NCBI GenBank assembly: GCA_024760905.1 | Contig: CM045731.1 | Span: 20,495,001 to 20,559,000, forward strand | DNA: 64,000 nucleotides | Source of the DNA: Plotosus lineatus | Taxonomy: Eukaryota > Chordata > Actinopteri > Siluriformes > Plotosidae | Direction: 5' to 3' | Shown: piece after piece, positions 24,568 through 39,300 of the stretch | Layout of the letters: every line of letters starts with the position of its first letter | Position numbering within the stretch: the first letter of the stretch is position 1 | Position numbers and translations under genes: made by a program | Notes under the pieces: model-generated | Told to the model about the DNA's origin: nothing | The model's database searches: none | The model's input: the letters and a program-made list of their open reading frames with translations, nothing else

Positions 24568-27500
24568 CTCACTGTTTATATACTAGTATGTGTATGTGTG
24601 CTCACTTTGGATGGGATAAACACAGAACAAAATTTCCCCAGTGGGATTAATAGAGTTTAAGTATTGTTGAAGTAACTAAATTAAATTGAGACGGAAAAAG
24701 AAAAAAGTAACAAAATAATTACAATTAGATACAACATGATGTAGCCACCACCGTGCTTCAGTTTGAATGGTTTTCATTTGCTAGCCAGCATTTTTTCTTC
24801 CAAACTTAAGAAAAGTCTTAAAAATTGAAGAAAGAAATGTTTTTTCTTCTTTTGCTCAAGTCGTCCTCATGCGCACTTTCAAACTGTAGTCTGTTTTTTG
24901 TATTGGTTTTTGTGGCAGACACTTCTTCCTTTCTAGTTACCTGATACTTGTTTCAGATAGAGTTTCAATTTCAAATCAAAATGCTGTACTCATCTCGAGG
25001 AAACAGAATGCATGAACTTCCCGAGTGGTATCATCGGTGCATTGTCCCATGGTGTAATTGTCATTTTGTCACAAATGTCACGTTTGTACAGATAATTGTC
25101 ATCCCTTCAAGCATTTGAAAATTGCTCCCAAGAATGATCCAGACCCGTGGAGATTCCTAATGTTTTTTTCCCTTCTGAGGTCTTTTGATTTTTCCATGAT
25201 GCCAAGCAAAAAGGCACCGTTTGAAGAGACTGTTTGTAGGCCTTAAAATACAACTAAGTCAAATTAGCCTATTAGGTTATCAGTACCTGAATGGTATGAG
25301 AGAATTTTCTGGAAACCTTTAGGCTGTTTAAAGGCTCACTGTCAATCATTTACCAATCCTGAGGAAGCACACACTAGCATACAAACCATACAAGACCATA
25401 CAAACTCTAAACAGAAGTGCATGAACCCATGAATCAAACCCAGGACCTTCTTGCTATGATACAGACATGCCAACCACTACACCATCACGCCACCCACGCT
25501 GTTATTGTTATCGTTATTTCATCCTCCACTTTAAGCAAAAGAACAATGTATTCCAGACAGTAAGTTAGTTAATTGATTCAGTCTCAACCGAGCTACTGCT
25601 GTGCCCCATTGTTTTAGACGTGTTCATGTTTGACCTTCCTGCCTATTCACAAAGACTTCATGTTTGCTACATGCCATGACATTCCCCTCAATTAGTATTC
25701 AAGCACATTGTGTTCTTCTTATCATCACTTTACAGAGATGACGAACTGTCTCATCTCTCAACATCTTTGAACGATTATCTGTCCCAGAAACAAGAAAACA
25801 TCTGTCCTGGGTGAAGGCCACAATGCTGTTTGCCATGCAGAAGCTTCCACAGAGTCTAGGACAGTCAGCTTAACATGATGACTTCACTTCCATGTGTGTT
25901 GGATTATTGCTGGACTATTACTAGGAGTAGTTATGATTTACTTCAGTTCTACTAGAACTAGAGTTCAGCATTAGCATGCACATGTTATCTCGCATCTATT
26001 ATTACAACACTATATTATTCTATCTGGACAGACCGCAGTCTCAACTTCTGATTGACTAATCTACGAGTAGGCTATCACGTCATGTCCCATTTTTAGGTAT
26101 GCCATGACAGAAAACTAACTGATAGTTGTTGCGGCTTGTGCTATGTTAACTGCTAACGCTATGTTTTTTGGCTTTATTTTACTCATATATTTTAAAAAAA
26201 TTAATTACTGTTTATTTATTTATTTTTTTGTACTTGTGTGTGTTCCCAGGGTGGCACAATGACGTAATGGTTAACACTTCTGCCAAATGGGCAAAAAGGA
26301 TCTAGGTTTGCTGGGCTTGGGTGTTTCTGTGTGAACTTTGCATGTTCTTTCTGTGCTTGCACTGGCTTCTTCTGGGTGCTCTGGTTTCCTCCAACAGTCC
26401 AAAGATATGCACAGTAGGCTAATTGACTGTTTTAAAGTACAGAAATTCTAGGTGCGAGTATGAGTGTGGATAGCTGTGTGTTTTGCCCTGTGATAGTCTG
26501 TTGATCTTTTATTAGTATATAATCCTATACTGTATGTTGAATGTATTTACACACAGAAAGTACAGTAATAAGTATAAACGTATGCAAGGACAGTGATTGA
26601 GACCTCTAGGTACTCACTACACTGTATGAGAATGAGAAGTGCTTCCAGTGATTCTTTTGAAAGCGTTTAGTCCTGATGGAAGCACACGCACAGCGAGAAG
26701 TGTGCGTCCCTGTGTTTGCAAGGTGCCAGTCTCTAAATAAGAATCTGTGTTCCCATTGGATCGAAAGCCAGAGCGGTGGATTGTTCCCTGAGCTCAGGCA
26801 CTTTTTGCAGGTGTTTAGGAGACGTTGCTTCTTCAGCAGTTCGGAATAAAATGTGCGTTCTCATGAACCGCACACTCAGTGGCAGAAAGCTGTAAAACAG
26901 CAAGGCGTTTATGTAACGCACAGCCACATGGTAATGAGGAACCAATGTCGTGTTGGTGATTTAATAGTCTGACATATTTATCTAACAGAACTGCAGAGAC
27001 ATTATGTTTATATAAAGAGGGCATCCATGGCAGAATGGTTAGAGAAGCATCTTTGGGATTGAAGGGCCTCTGGTTCGATTCCAAGCAGGAAAACCAGCAG
27101 GAAAAACGTGGTGATGGGGGAATGAGCTGCGCCTTCCCTTCCTCCACCTTCATGGCTGAAGTGCTCCTGAGCAAAGAATCTAACCCCCAACTGTTGTCTC
27201 TGTGTAGCAGGGCACTGCTCCATGTGTGTGTGCTCACTGTTTGTGTGTATGCTTACTTCGGATGGGTTCAATGCAGAAGTCAAATTCATTCATTCATTGA
27301 ACCACTTAATCTTAATTGGGGTTGCAGGCATGCTGGCACCCATCTCAGCTGACTCTGTGCGAGGGCAGAGTACACCCTGAACAGTTAGCCAGGCCATTGT
27401 ATGGCAGAAACATACTGACGGCTATGCAGCCAACTCTTGATGAAAGTTAGCAATGGTTCTTTTACATACCTCTCAGCATAGACAGTGAGAGACATGGCCT

Positions 27501-29858
27501 TTCTTTGAAGGTAACCCAGTTGGCGTGCTGGTGGGACAGCAGTCACAACCTGTTGAGAGTGGGGCTTGAACCCTCAACCTTTGAATCAGTGATCCAGCAC
27601 TTACCACCAGGACACCGCTGCCTTGCCTTAGTCAAACCGCAGGACACATTTATCATGGTGGAGTACCATACATACGTGATGTGGTCTGGGTCTCACAGCA
27701 AAACATGCACTGCACATGTGTGGTGCTTCATGTAAATCACCTGGGGTCAGGACCCCTTTTCGTATACGGTAAAGGACATTGGCCAGTGCCTTTTGATTTT
27801 TTTTCTTAAAGGAAAAAGCTCACTCATTTAGTTAAATACTGGTGATGGCAAGATGTTCAGGGTATACCCTGCCTTCTCCAATAGTAGGCTGAGAGAGGCT
27901 CCTTCCTGTATATGACCCCTAAGGATAAAGCACATTAAGCTCCTCAGTTATTCCAAGTTGCTACTTTGTGTAAATATGAGTGTTGTCCTGCGATGGGCTG
28001 GCCAACTGTTCAGGGTGTATCCTGCCTTCACCCCATATTGACTGAGATAGACTCCAGCCTCTCGGCAGCTGTAATAGAATTAAGTGACTTGGTAGATGGA
28101 TGAATGTTGAAAGTCTGGAGTGGCAGAGAAGTATGTTAGAGTGGTGCAGGACATGTATGAGAGATGTAAGACAGTAGTGAGGTGTGCTGTCGGTGTGACC
28201 GACGAATTCAAGGTGGAGGTGGGACTGCATCAAGGGTCAGCTCTGAGCCCCTTCTTGTTTGCTATGGTGATGGACAGGCTGACAGACGAGGTGAGACAAG
28301 AATCTCCATGGACTATGATGTTTGCAGATGACATCGTGATCTGTAGTGAGAGCAGAGAACAAGTGCAGGAAAATCTAGAGAGGTGGAGGTATGCCCTGGA
28401 AAGGAGAGGAATGAAGGTTAGCCTCAGAAAATCAGAATACATGTGTGTGAATGAGAAGGACCCAGGAGGAACGGTGATGTTACAGGGAGCAGAGATAATG
28501 AAGGTGGAGGATTTTAAGTACTTAGGCTCAACAATCCAGAGCAATGGAGAGTGTGGAAAAGAGGTGAAGAAGCGTGTGCAGGCAGGCTGGAATGGTTGGA
28601 GAAAAGTATCCGGTGTGATGTGCGATAGGAGAGTGTCAGCAAGAATGAAGGGAAAAGTGTACAAGATGGTGGTGAGGCCAGCGATTTTGTATGGCTTAGA
28701 AACAGTGGCGCTGAGGAAAAGGCAGGAGGCAGAGCTGGAGGTAGCAGAGATGAAAATGTTGAGGTTCTCCCTGGGAGTAACGAGGATGGATAGGATCTGA
28801 AATGAGTATATCAGAGGGACAGCCTACGTAAGATGTTTTGGAGACAAAGTCAGAGAGGCTAGATTGAGATGGTTTGGACATGTACAGAGGAGGGATAGTG
28901 AGTATATTGGCAGTAGGATGCTGAGGTTGGAACTACCAGGCAGAAGGCCTCGAGGAAGACCGAAGAAGAGATTTATGGATGTGGTGAAGGAAGACATGAA
29001 GGTCGTTGGAGTCAGAAAAGAAGATGCGGAGGACAGGGTGAGGTGGAGGCGGATGATTTGCTGTGGCGACCCCTGAAGGGAGCAGCCGAAAGTAAAAGAA
29101 GAAGAAGAAGAAGAGGTAGATGGATGAATGAATGAATGAATCAATTTAATCTATTTGAACAACCTTGTAAAAATAACATCGTGAGAGGATCTCAGGTACA
29201 CAACAATAGTACAATTAAGATTAAGATCTGTATTCTTACTGTATGAGGCATCCAGAATGTTTACCTTCTTCGAAAGTGCTAAACTTTGCTGGAAAGGGAA
29301 ATTTTTCTTTATCTTCAACTGTTTAGCTGCAGGTCTCTTGGCAATAGAGATTGATCAATGATTTAGATTACCATCTGTTATTCCTTTTGCCTTGACTAAA
29401 GCTCCAGTCCCAGTTGTAGAGTAGCAACCTCATTGGGTTATACTAACACCACCATGCTTCACACTAATAGAAATCATAGGCTAGTAATACTGTAATATCT
29501 GTTAAAGGTCAATTGGAATAAAATAAATGAGGGTTGGGGTAGTGGTGGCTCAGTGGTAAGGTGCTGGGTTACTGATCCCACGGTCAGGGTTTGTCACTGT
29601 TGTACCCCCAGTGCAGCTAACTGGGTTATCAAAGGAAGGCCATGTCGCTCACTGTCTGTGGTGGAAAGCATGTAAAAGAACCATTGCTGACTGGATTCTG
29701 AAAAAAAGAGAAAACATAAAACATCCACCTTTACATACTACTGTGTTTATTACGACTCATCTTTGTGTTTTGCTTCTATTCATTGTCTGCTGCCTCGCCT
29801 CTCTCTCACACTCACACATACACACACGCACACACACACACACACATATATAATATTA

Positions 29859-29955
<97 letters not shown>

Positions 29956-32900
29956 CATACATACATACACCAAGGACCGTATAGCAATACAGAGAGTTTG
30001 TGAAGTTGTGCCCTAAGGCTCTGTGCGTCATAGAGAATAGCTGATCTAAACCAGAAGCCCACGAATTCTTCTTTTCCACTGACATAGTGCATTGTGGGTA
30101 TAGTGGTGCTTCACTGCAGGAGGTCTACATACACAAATCTGGTTTAGGATTCAGTTCAGCTAAGCCCACAGTTAAACATGAGTTTACTCTCATGTTCTCT
30201 TCTGTACATCGCACACTGTTTGACCTAATCCTGCTGAGATGCCTGGTTTCCTTCACATTTGGACTTCTGACTCTCACCACCACCATCTTTTCCAAAGAGT
30301 GTGTGCCCTTTCTAAGAGTCAACTAAGAGGGGGAAAAAAATAATTCTTCACAAAGGCTCCTTGTTCATGAGCTCCTCTGTAAAACCTTGAACTAATTCAA
30401 TTAACAACAGGATAGTGTGTGTCGTAAAGATTTTATTTAGCAAAGGATCTGAATAGGAAATGAGGGGGAAAAATCATACAGAAAATATGACTCACTTCAG
30501 CCATAGATTTAAAGAAAAAGTCAAGCAATATTGTTATGATTTAGATTTTCGGATTTAGTTGTTCATATTATTCAGTAAATTCTAGGGGTGGATGAAAGTA
30601 AAATATGATTTTGGGATTCTTTGAGACATTTTCATGAGATACAGTATGGGTTATGACACAGACATAAGACTGTGAACTGTCTGTCTGTCTTCCTTTCGGC
30701 TTTTTCCATTTTACTCGGGAGTCGCCTCAGTGAATCATCTGATTCGCACGTTTGATTTGGCAGAGGTTTTTACGTCGGATGCCCTTCCTGTCATAGCCCT
30801 TTTAGCAAGGGACAGAAACACGCTGACGACTTTGCAGCCCACTCTTTACGAAAGTCAGTAATGGTTCTTTTACATGTCTCTCACCATAGACAGTAAGAGA
30901 CATGGCCCGCCTTTGATGTCTTTTGAGTTAGCTGCACTGGGGGGGGACAGTGACAACCTTGTGGAGAGTGGGACTCGAACCCCCAACCTTTTCGATCAGC
31001 GATCCAGCGCCCTATACCACTAGACCACCACAGCCCCCATTGACATAAGACTGTGAACAATAGGTTTGAATTAAAAAATAGCCGTCTGAGATATAAAAAA
31101 AAAACAAACAAACAAACAAAAAAACCCTCAGCTTCTGAGAAATTGCCTGGACAAAATTAATTAATTAATTAATTAATTAGCTTATTTATTTATTTAATTT
31201 TCCCAGTTTTTGTGCCTCCAATTTTTTGTATTGAATTCTCACCAATCAATTGTCACCTCCTTTTTCATTATTCAAGAATCATTCATCATTGATTTTCTGA
31301 ACACTTAATTCTAATTCAGGTCGTGGGGAGGCTGATGCCCATCTCATCCAACTTCTGCTGAGGGCAGGGTACACCCTGGACAGCTCGCAAGGCAACATTC
31401 ACACAATTATCCATATACACACTCACACCTAGTGGAGATCTGGAACAGTCAATTAGCCTACTGTGCATGTTTTTGGACTATGGGAGGCAACCGGAGTACC
31501 CGGAGTAAACCCACGCAAGCATTGAAAGAACTTGCAAACTCCACACAGAAACGCCTGAGCTGGGAATCGAACCCAGGCCTTCTTGCTGTGAGGCGGACAG
31601 GCCAACCACCTCACCACCATGCTGCCAGATTCAAGAGCGAAGAGTCTTTATAATCATCATGTTCATCCATAATGAATTTTTTTACGGGACTCTCAGCTTT
31701 AGTAACATTATGACGTACAACCATCACCAACCAAGGAGGACTGTGAGAGGGGAGTGTTTGCTATCTGTCACTTCCGTTAGAGTTTAGCTAATTAGCTCCT
31801 ATGAACTCCCAGTCTCAGATGGCTGCAGCAGCAACTTGGATTTGAACTTGCAAGCTTTATATTGACAGTCACAAACCTTGCCATGACAAAAGTAATAGGT
31901 TCAAAGGTCAAACAGAAATTGACAGGGTTATGCACATATACACAGCATATGAAACTGGCATGCAAATTTTATAGAACAATGCACTCATTAATTTTTGAGA
32001 AATAATCTGGACAAAATTTATGAGGTCAAAGGTTAAACAGAAAAACTCTCAGGCCTATGCACACATATACACAACCATAGGAGACCTGCATGAAAGATTT
32101 TCGGCTGATCTTTCTAGCAGCTCTAGAAAACAATCCGTACAAAATGAAAGGTCAAAGCCACTGTGACAAGGTCAAAGGTCAAAACGGAGATAATGACAGG
32201 CCTGCACACCATAGGAAATCTGCGTGAAATATTTTTTTTAATAATCTGCTAGCAATTTTTGAGAAATAACCAAGACAAAGAAATTGGAACAGAAACAGCA
32301 GTGCAGCTCCCGGTAATAACGATACATCAACAGCCCGCTAGATTATCATTGTAATGTCCACCTTGTTATTATTCCTTTTATATTTAAATTATTATATTTT
32401 TGGGGCAGTGGTGGCCTGGTGGTAAAGGTGCTAGATTGCTGATCCTAGGGTTGGGAGTTCGAGTCCAACTCCCCACAAGGTTGTCACTGTCCCCCTAGTG
32501 CAGCTAACTGGGTTATCAAAGGCCAGCCATGTCTCTCACTGTCTATGGTGAGAGGTTCATGTAAAAGAACCATTGCTGACTTTCGTCAAGAGAAGGCTGT
32601 GTCACCGTGTTTCTGCCCCTTGCTAAGGGTTGTGTCAGGTAAAAACCTATGCCAAATCAAACATGCGATGATTCACTGTGGTGACCTCTGAGAAAAAGGG
32701 AACAGCCAAAAATTTAAATTATTATATTTGAAATATATGAATTCATATTTCATATACAGTGGTACCTCACTTTACGAAAGTCTCACCAAACGAAAAATTC
32801 AGGTTACGAAATGCATTTTCTGAAAGTTTTCTCTGTATACGAAACAAATTCACGTTACAAAAGTGCCATCTTAAAAATTCAATCGCACCATTCAAACATT

Positions 32901-35900
32901 AAAACATGCCATTCAAACAATGCACGAGCTGCTCTCCAGTCAATGACGTTCAAATATCCCGCCCCGCTGGCCTCCCATTGGCTAACAACTGAGCTTTCAT
33001 TCATGTCGCATTCACTCGAGCGCCATCTTGGACAGGGATCCCATTGGCAAGGAGGGATGGATGACGCAGCTACCTCCCATTGTATATTATGGAGCTGACT
33101 CTACCATGGACAGAGTTACTGTTGTTTTATGCTTATTTCTTGACTTAGGCTTTTAACCTTCCATAAACATTTGTAAGATAATAACTCTGATAAGAAGTCA
33201 TGGTCAACACACGCACACACGCGTGTGTGATTTCCGGTTCGAGTGAGAAGAAGAAACGGGCTCGAGTGATATCACAAAAGAATATGGCCAAACCCGTCTA
33301 CCATCGGTACGGTATTTAAGCAGAACGAGGTCTTAAAAGGTATACTTTAAGGATTTAGGGGTAGTTTTGGGAGCCTTGGAAAGAATCACGTGTTTTACAT
33401 GTAAAATGCGGTTCAATTTACAAAAAATACAGGTTACAAAAAAGGCTCTGGAACGGATTAATTTCGTAAAGTGAGGTACCACTGTATATTATATGTTCAA
33501 TCAAAAATAATGTGTACTCATTCATTTTCTGAACTGCTTCGTCCTAATTAGGGTCATGGGGAGGCTGGTGCCCATCTCAGCTGACTCTGGGCAAGGGCAG
33601 AGTACACTCTGGACCACTCGCTAGGCCATCACAGATGGGTATGCAGCCTTCTCTTGATGAAACTCAACAATGGTTCTTTTAAATGAACCTCTCACCATAG
33701 ACGGTGAGAGACATAGCTGGCTTTTGATAACCCAGTTAGCTGCACTGGGGTTGCAGCAGTGACCACCCGTTGACAGTGGGGCTTGAACCCTCAACCTTTG
33801 GATCGGTAAGCACCTTACCACCAGGTCACCGCTGTCCCATGTGAAGAGTTGGAAAAAAACAAATATTATATTTCAATTTTTACAAAGTATAAAATTTCCA
33901 AAATGGCTTCACAGCAGAGTAGTGCTTAACACACCCACCTCACAGCAAGAAAGCTTGGATTCGATTCCTTTTCCCCCTAAACCATTTCCAGAAATTGATG
34001 CATTCTCAGTAGACCTCTTGAACATTAACAGAAACCAAAACAGACAATTCTAAAATTAGGAGCTAGTCACGATGACTTGTTTACCACAGGAACAATGCTG
34101 GAACATGCCCAGTGTTACGTAGGTTGTACACTTAGGTAATCCTGCTGTGCAACGAATACTCTTTAATATGCATGTGGGGAGTGTGTGTTCAGGAACACAA
34201 AATCCATCTATTCCATTAGCCCCCTGCTATCACTTAAACATGCAAATGATCCATAAAGGAAAATGAACTTATGTAGCATTAAACCAAATTACAAAACCAC
34301 TGGATTTGCAGTAAAACCGTTTATTAGGTGGAAAGACGAAAAACCCCATCGTTCTACTCTCTGCTCTTTCAAACTTCAAAATGATTAAAATAATAACTTG
34401 TTGTTATTATTATCAAAGTTATTTATTTATTACTTGTACTGAATGAGTGGGGGGTGGGAGGTGACACCATGGTGTAGGAGGAATCGGGTTCAATTCCCAG
34501 CTCGGGCGTTTCTGTGTGGAGTTTGCATGGTCTCCCTGTGCTTGTGTCGGTTTCCTCCGGGTACTCCAGTTTCCTCTCACAGTCCAGAGACATGCACAGT
34601 AGGTTAATTAGCTGTTCCAAATCGATCATACGAGTGAACGTGAGTATGAATGGTTGTGTGAGTGTTGGCCCTGCGATGGCAGATTTTATTGTGTTTCATT
34701 GTCCAGGCTCTAAGACAATTAGTACATTTGTGGATTTTCGGTTCTCAGTGCTGAATGATAGAATTAGATTGAGATGGTTTGGACATGTACAGAGGAGGGA
34801 TAGTGAGTATATTGGTAGTAGGATGCTGAGGTTGGAACTACCAGGCAAAAGGCCCAGAGGAAGACCAAAGAGAAGATTTATGGATGTGGTGAAGGCGGAC
34901 ATGAAGGTCGTCGGAGTAAGAGTAGAAGATGCAGAGGATAGGGAGAGATGGAGGCAGATCATTTGCTGTGGCGACCCCTGAAGGGAACAGCCAAAAGGAA
35001 AAGAAGAAGAAGAAGAAGAAGAGTGCTGAATGATAGAATGACAGACATCTTATGTTTTTCCATGTGGTTTTTGATTCGTTTGTCTTAACTGTGGCACCAC
35101 AGTTCTGGTCCAAGTATAGCCAGCATCAGACAGAGTCTGGGCCAGCTTAGATAAAACAGTTTAATCAGAAGATACGGCTCAGCGTGTGTAAAGTTTTCCC
35201 TTATGAAACAATGGCTTGGATTTACTGGAGCTGAACATTTCTTTATTAGTTTTTTTCTAAAAAATGCGTTTATGACATATACTTTACCTTTAACAATATA
35301 AAAAAAAAGCTTATTTTGGTAGAAATTGTACACTAGGGGCCAATTAAGCTGTTGGAATAAAATACTGCATTTTAAATGAAGCAGTCATGCAAACACTAGA
35401 GATCTGGCACTTACCTCCTGAGGTCCGGTCCACATTGACATGGCTCATTTAGGAAAGACATGTTTTCAGTCTACAATGAAACACATTTTAGACTAAAGTG
35501 CATGTCTTTGGACTGTTGGAGGAAACCAGCATCCCCTGTAGAAACCCACACAAGTAAGGGAAGGGTGAGCAAACACCACACAGAAACGCCTGAGCTCGGG
35601 AATCGAACCCAGGACCTCCTCAGTGTCACCTCATCAGCTTTTTATTCACAATAGAAAATTAATTAAAAAGTGTTGCATTTCTGAGAGTGAAAAATGGTGG
35701 TTTGGTATAGATGGAAAGAAGTACATCGGTACCTCACTTTGCAAAAGTCTCACCAAACGAAAAATTCAGGTTACAAAATGCATTTTCCTAAAATTTTTGT
35801 CTCTGTATACAAAACAAGTTCACGCTACGAAAGTGCCATCTTAAAAATTCAAACGTGCCATTCAAACATTCAAACAATGCACGAGCTGCTCTCCCATCAA

Positions 35901-36233
35901 TGAAGTTCAAACATCCCGCCCCACTGGCCTCCCATTGGCTAACAACTGAGCTGTCGTTCATGTCGCCTTCACTCGAGTGCCATCTTGGACAGGTCCACCT
36001 GACGCCATATTGGACAGGGATCCCATTGGCTAGGAGGGATGACGTAGCTACCTCCCATTGCCTATTATGGAGCTGAATCTACCATAATACTTTTCGTGTA
36101 AAGGACAGAGTTACTGTTGTTTTATGCTTTACTTCTTGACTCAGGCTTTAAACCTTCCATAAACATTGGTAAGATTATAACTCTGCTAAAAAGACATGGT
36201 CAACACACGCACGCACACACATGCGCACGTGCA

Positions 36234-36301
<68 letters not shown>

Positions 36302-39300
36302 CGCATGTGTGATTTCTGGTGCGAGTGAGAAGAAAAAACGGGCTTGAGTGATATCACAAAGGAATATGGCCAAACCCGTCTACCATCGGTACGATATTGA
36401 AGCAGAAGGAGGTATTAAAAGAAATGTTTTTATAATTTTTAAGTGGTTTAGGGGTAGTATTGGGAGCCTTGGAATGAATCAGGCGTTTTACATGTAAAAT
36501 GTGGTTCAATTTGCGAAAAATGCAGGTTACGAAAAAGGCTCTGGAACGGATTAATTTCGTAAAGTGAGGTACCACTGTATGGTGTAATTTGTCTCTGTCT
36601 TGTTACTCATAACAAAACTAGCCAATTGTTGGCATTTATGAGTTATTTCTTTGTAAGGCGCATGTCATTTAATGAGCTATTTCATGTTTTACTAAAGTGA
36701 GGGTAGACTGGAGCCCATTCCAGCCAACTTCAGGGTGGGGTGGGGTGGGGGTGTGTGTGGCTGTTAACACACTGAACAGTTACAGGGCTAACACACACAA
36801 GATCATTCACACTCACATGTTGGTGCAATCGACCAGAGTGTGTTGGAATTGGAGGGTTCAAGCTCCCTACAACTCTAATAGGATCAAATGCTTCTACAGA
36901 GCAAATGATTAAAATACTGTATGGGAAAAATCAGGAGGGGGAAAAAAAAAACAAAAAAAAGATACATTCTCATATTTACCCATGTCAGTATGGACCTCAG
37001 AAATGAGACGCCCCGGAACGTTATGGAGCTCGGACATCGGAGGTAGGATAAATGATCTACCACCTGTTCCGGGTTCCAAGTTTGAACATGTGAGCCTGGG
37101 GGCCACTAAAATCTTTGTGTTCACAGAGGCTGCTCATAAAGCTCATAGGTATTGTCAGAGTTATCGTTTCGGGCTCACTTCCAAAGGATCTGATTCTGAA
37201 CTACTAGAGTTTCATACACTGGAATGATCTGACGTGCATGCCATCGCGGAATGAAGCCTCGGCAAAAGGCAGATGTCCTTTAAAATTGTTTTTTCAGTCG
37301 CTTGCCTGTTCTTTTCATTGCAGAGCTCATTCCAAAGCTTGATTAGACACCACTCGACATCCTAACCTCTTTATGTTTCCTTTAACAGTCAGGGATGTGG
37401 TTCAAAGCCACATCAGACTTTCAAGACTACTTGTTAAGTGTACACTTGGAGCCCTGTCATTTCTCCGTTTGTTCTTTACACTTGTACGCATCAGACATGG
37501 GTCTTTTTCCTCCTATGTATTGTTTATAATGTGGAACAGCTGCAGTGATGATATCATCCATCTTTCTGCTCTTGCAAAGAACGAACTCGTAACATTTTCA
37601 CAGCTCGTTAGAACGAAGAACAAAGCGATTGAGGAAACACTGTGACTACTGACTTTTGGCTGCAGAAGAAGAAACCGGGTTTTTATGCGGAGCATGAGGT
37701 TATCCACTCGCGATTGCAGAGCCATGACCTCACGGTAATATGCACGCCACAGGCCGACTCACATACCTGAGTTATAAGGTCTTTTCCTGTCGTGGGGGAG
37801 AGGAACTGATTAAAACAGGACATTACAAGATTGCTAGCAAGACTCAAAGACATACTTATTCACCTCAGAACACCATAATACACACTGCAGGGAGGAACAC
37901 CCTGACAGCAAATCGAAGATCTGCTCTTCTCAAACGACAGCTACGATTGTTTTACATGAACTTCTTATCACAGACAGCGAGAGACATGGCTGGCATCTGA
38001 TAACCCCGTTATCTGCACTGGGGACAGCAGAGACAACTCTGTGACAGTGTGGATTGACACCCCAACCTTCACTAAACCAGCATTCTAACATCTGAGCCAC
38101 CACTGCCCCGAATAACAATGATGATGATGATGATGATGATGCTGATTAGTTTTTTTTGGTTTCTATATTATATGAAAGTTACATTTAATAAAATATTGCA
38201 CAGTATCTAGATTGAACAGGAAATTAAAAGCTGAATGTTATTTCCACTCAGTGCTCCACTTGGAATCATTACCGCTGGAATTTATTCTTAGTGTCATGTT
38301 TTTGCAATTGTTTCTTTTTCACTGCAGAAAAAAAAGTAAATGTTTTAAGCTGAAAAGCATCTCTCAAGCAAAGGTTTCTGGAGAACATAATTTTTTATTC
38401 AGCATGAATATGAAATGCATGGATAAATGAGTAGGACTCCATTGCCTTTGACTATTTCTATTTTTATGTTTTTTTTTTCTCAAACACCCCTTATCCAGAG
38501 CATCTTACATTTTTATCTCATTTATTCAACTGCAATTGAGGGTTAAGGGCCTTGCACCAGGGCCCCACATTGGCCAATTCATGGTACACAGAGCAGTAAA
38601 GGGTTCTTGGTTAAGGTCTGGGTTACTGATCCAATGGTAGGGGTTTCAAGGACACTGTTGAGTCCATGAGCAAAGCATCGAAATTCCAAGAATATAAAGA
38701 GTACTGGGGCTTGAACCTCCAATGTTCTGATCACTGACCCAGAGCCTTAACGCCAGAACCACAACTGCTCACTATTTTAAGCGCTTGAAAGCCATCTCTT
38801 TAAGGCAGCACCTGTAATTGTATAACCGACAAGACAAGGCTCAATGCCGTCTCAGGGCCAAGGATTACGAAGAGGCTCATATCACTTGGGGCCAAGGCAG
38901 GGTACACCCTGAAATGCTCTCCAGAGCACAATAGAGCAGCACATTCATCACCATTCACACTCACATGTACGGTCGATTTGGAACAGCTGGTTAACCTAAC
39001 GTGCATGGACTGTCGGTGGAAAACTGGAGTACAAAGAAGAAACCTGTGAGCAAACACGGGGGAACATACAAACTCTACACAGCAACAACCGAGCCGGGGA
39101 ATCAAACATGGACCTTCTGCTTGTGAGGCATCTCATTCGTACATTCCTCCTAACAGAAATGTGCTTTGTTTGTTTTTGTTTCTTTGCAGAGATTGGACCT
39201 GTTACCATAACTACAGATCCCAAGAAGTTCCAGACCGAGTTGCAGGAGCTCTACGTACAGGTGACTTGATGTGTATTTGCGTGATCGATCCTGCGTGAGA

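Larger units (their letters stand above)
10568..39189 (+). other. hmcn1: hmcn1 intron 1 (28.6 kb, repeat-filled)
   Basis: Donor gtaaat and acceptor tctttgcag. No further exon of the gene is needed between residues 84 and 85. The intron holds the minisatellite, Tigger-like MITEs, LINE copies and SINEs listed separately. The stretches that match none of these (listed as separate entries) are the best places to look for conserved regulatory elements. Confidence 0.9.

Noticed and set aside
26833..27237. 134-codon open frame on the - strand
   Set aside because: It overlaps a Q-type SINE and has no recognised domain.
28120..29076. A functional reverse transcriptase gene
   Set aside because: The copy is truncated at its 5' end, has an in-frame stop and is flanked by a target duplication, so it is a dead retrotransposon copy.
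32400..32475. Possible tRNA gene (A-box and B-box like sequences)
   Set aside because: It is the head of a SINE present in many copies; no complete cloverleaf can be drawn. The same holds for all other SINE heads here.
36982..37645. Possible unrecognised exons or a nested gene in intron 1
   Set aside because: The open frames (81 and 90 codons) lack domain similarity and clear splice context; lengths are as expected by chance.
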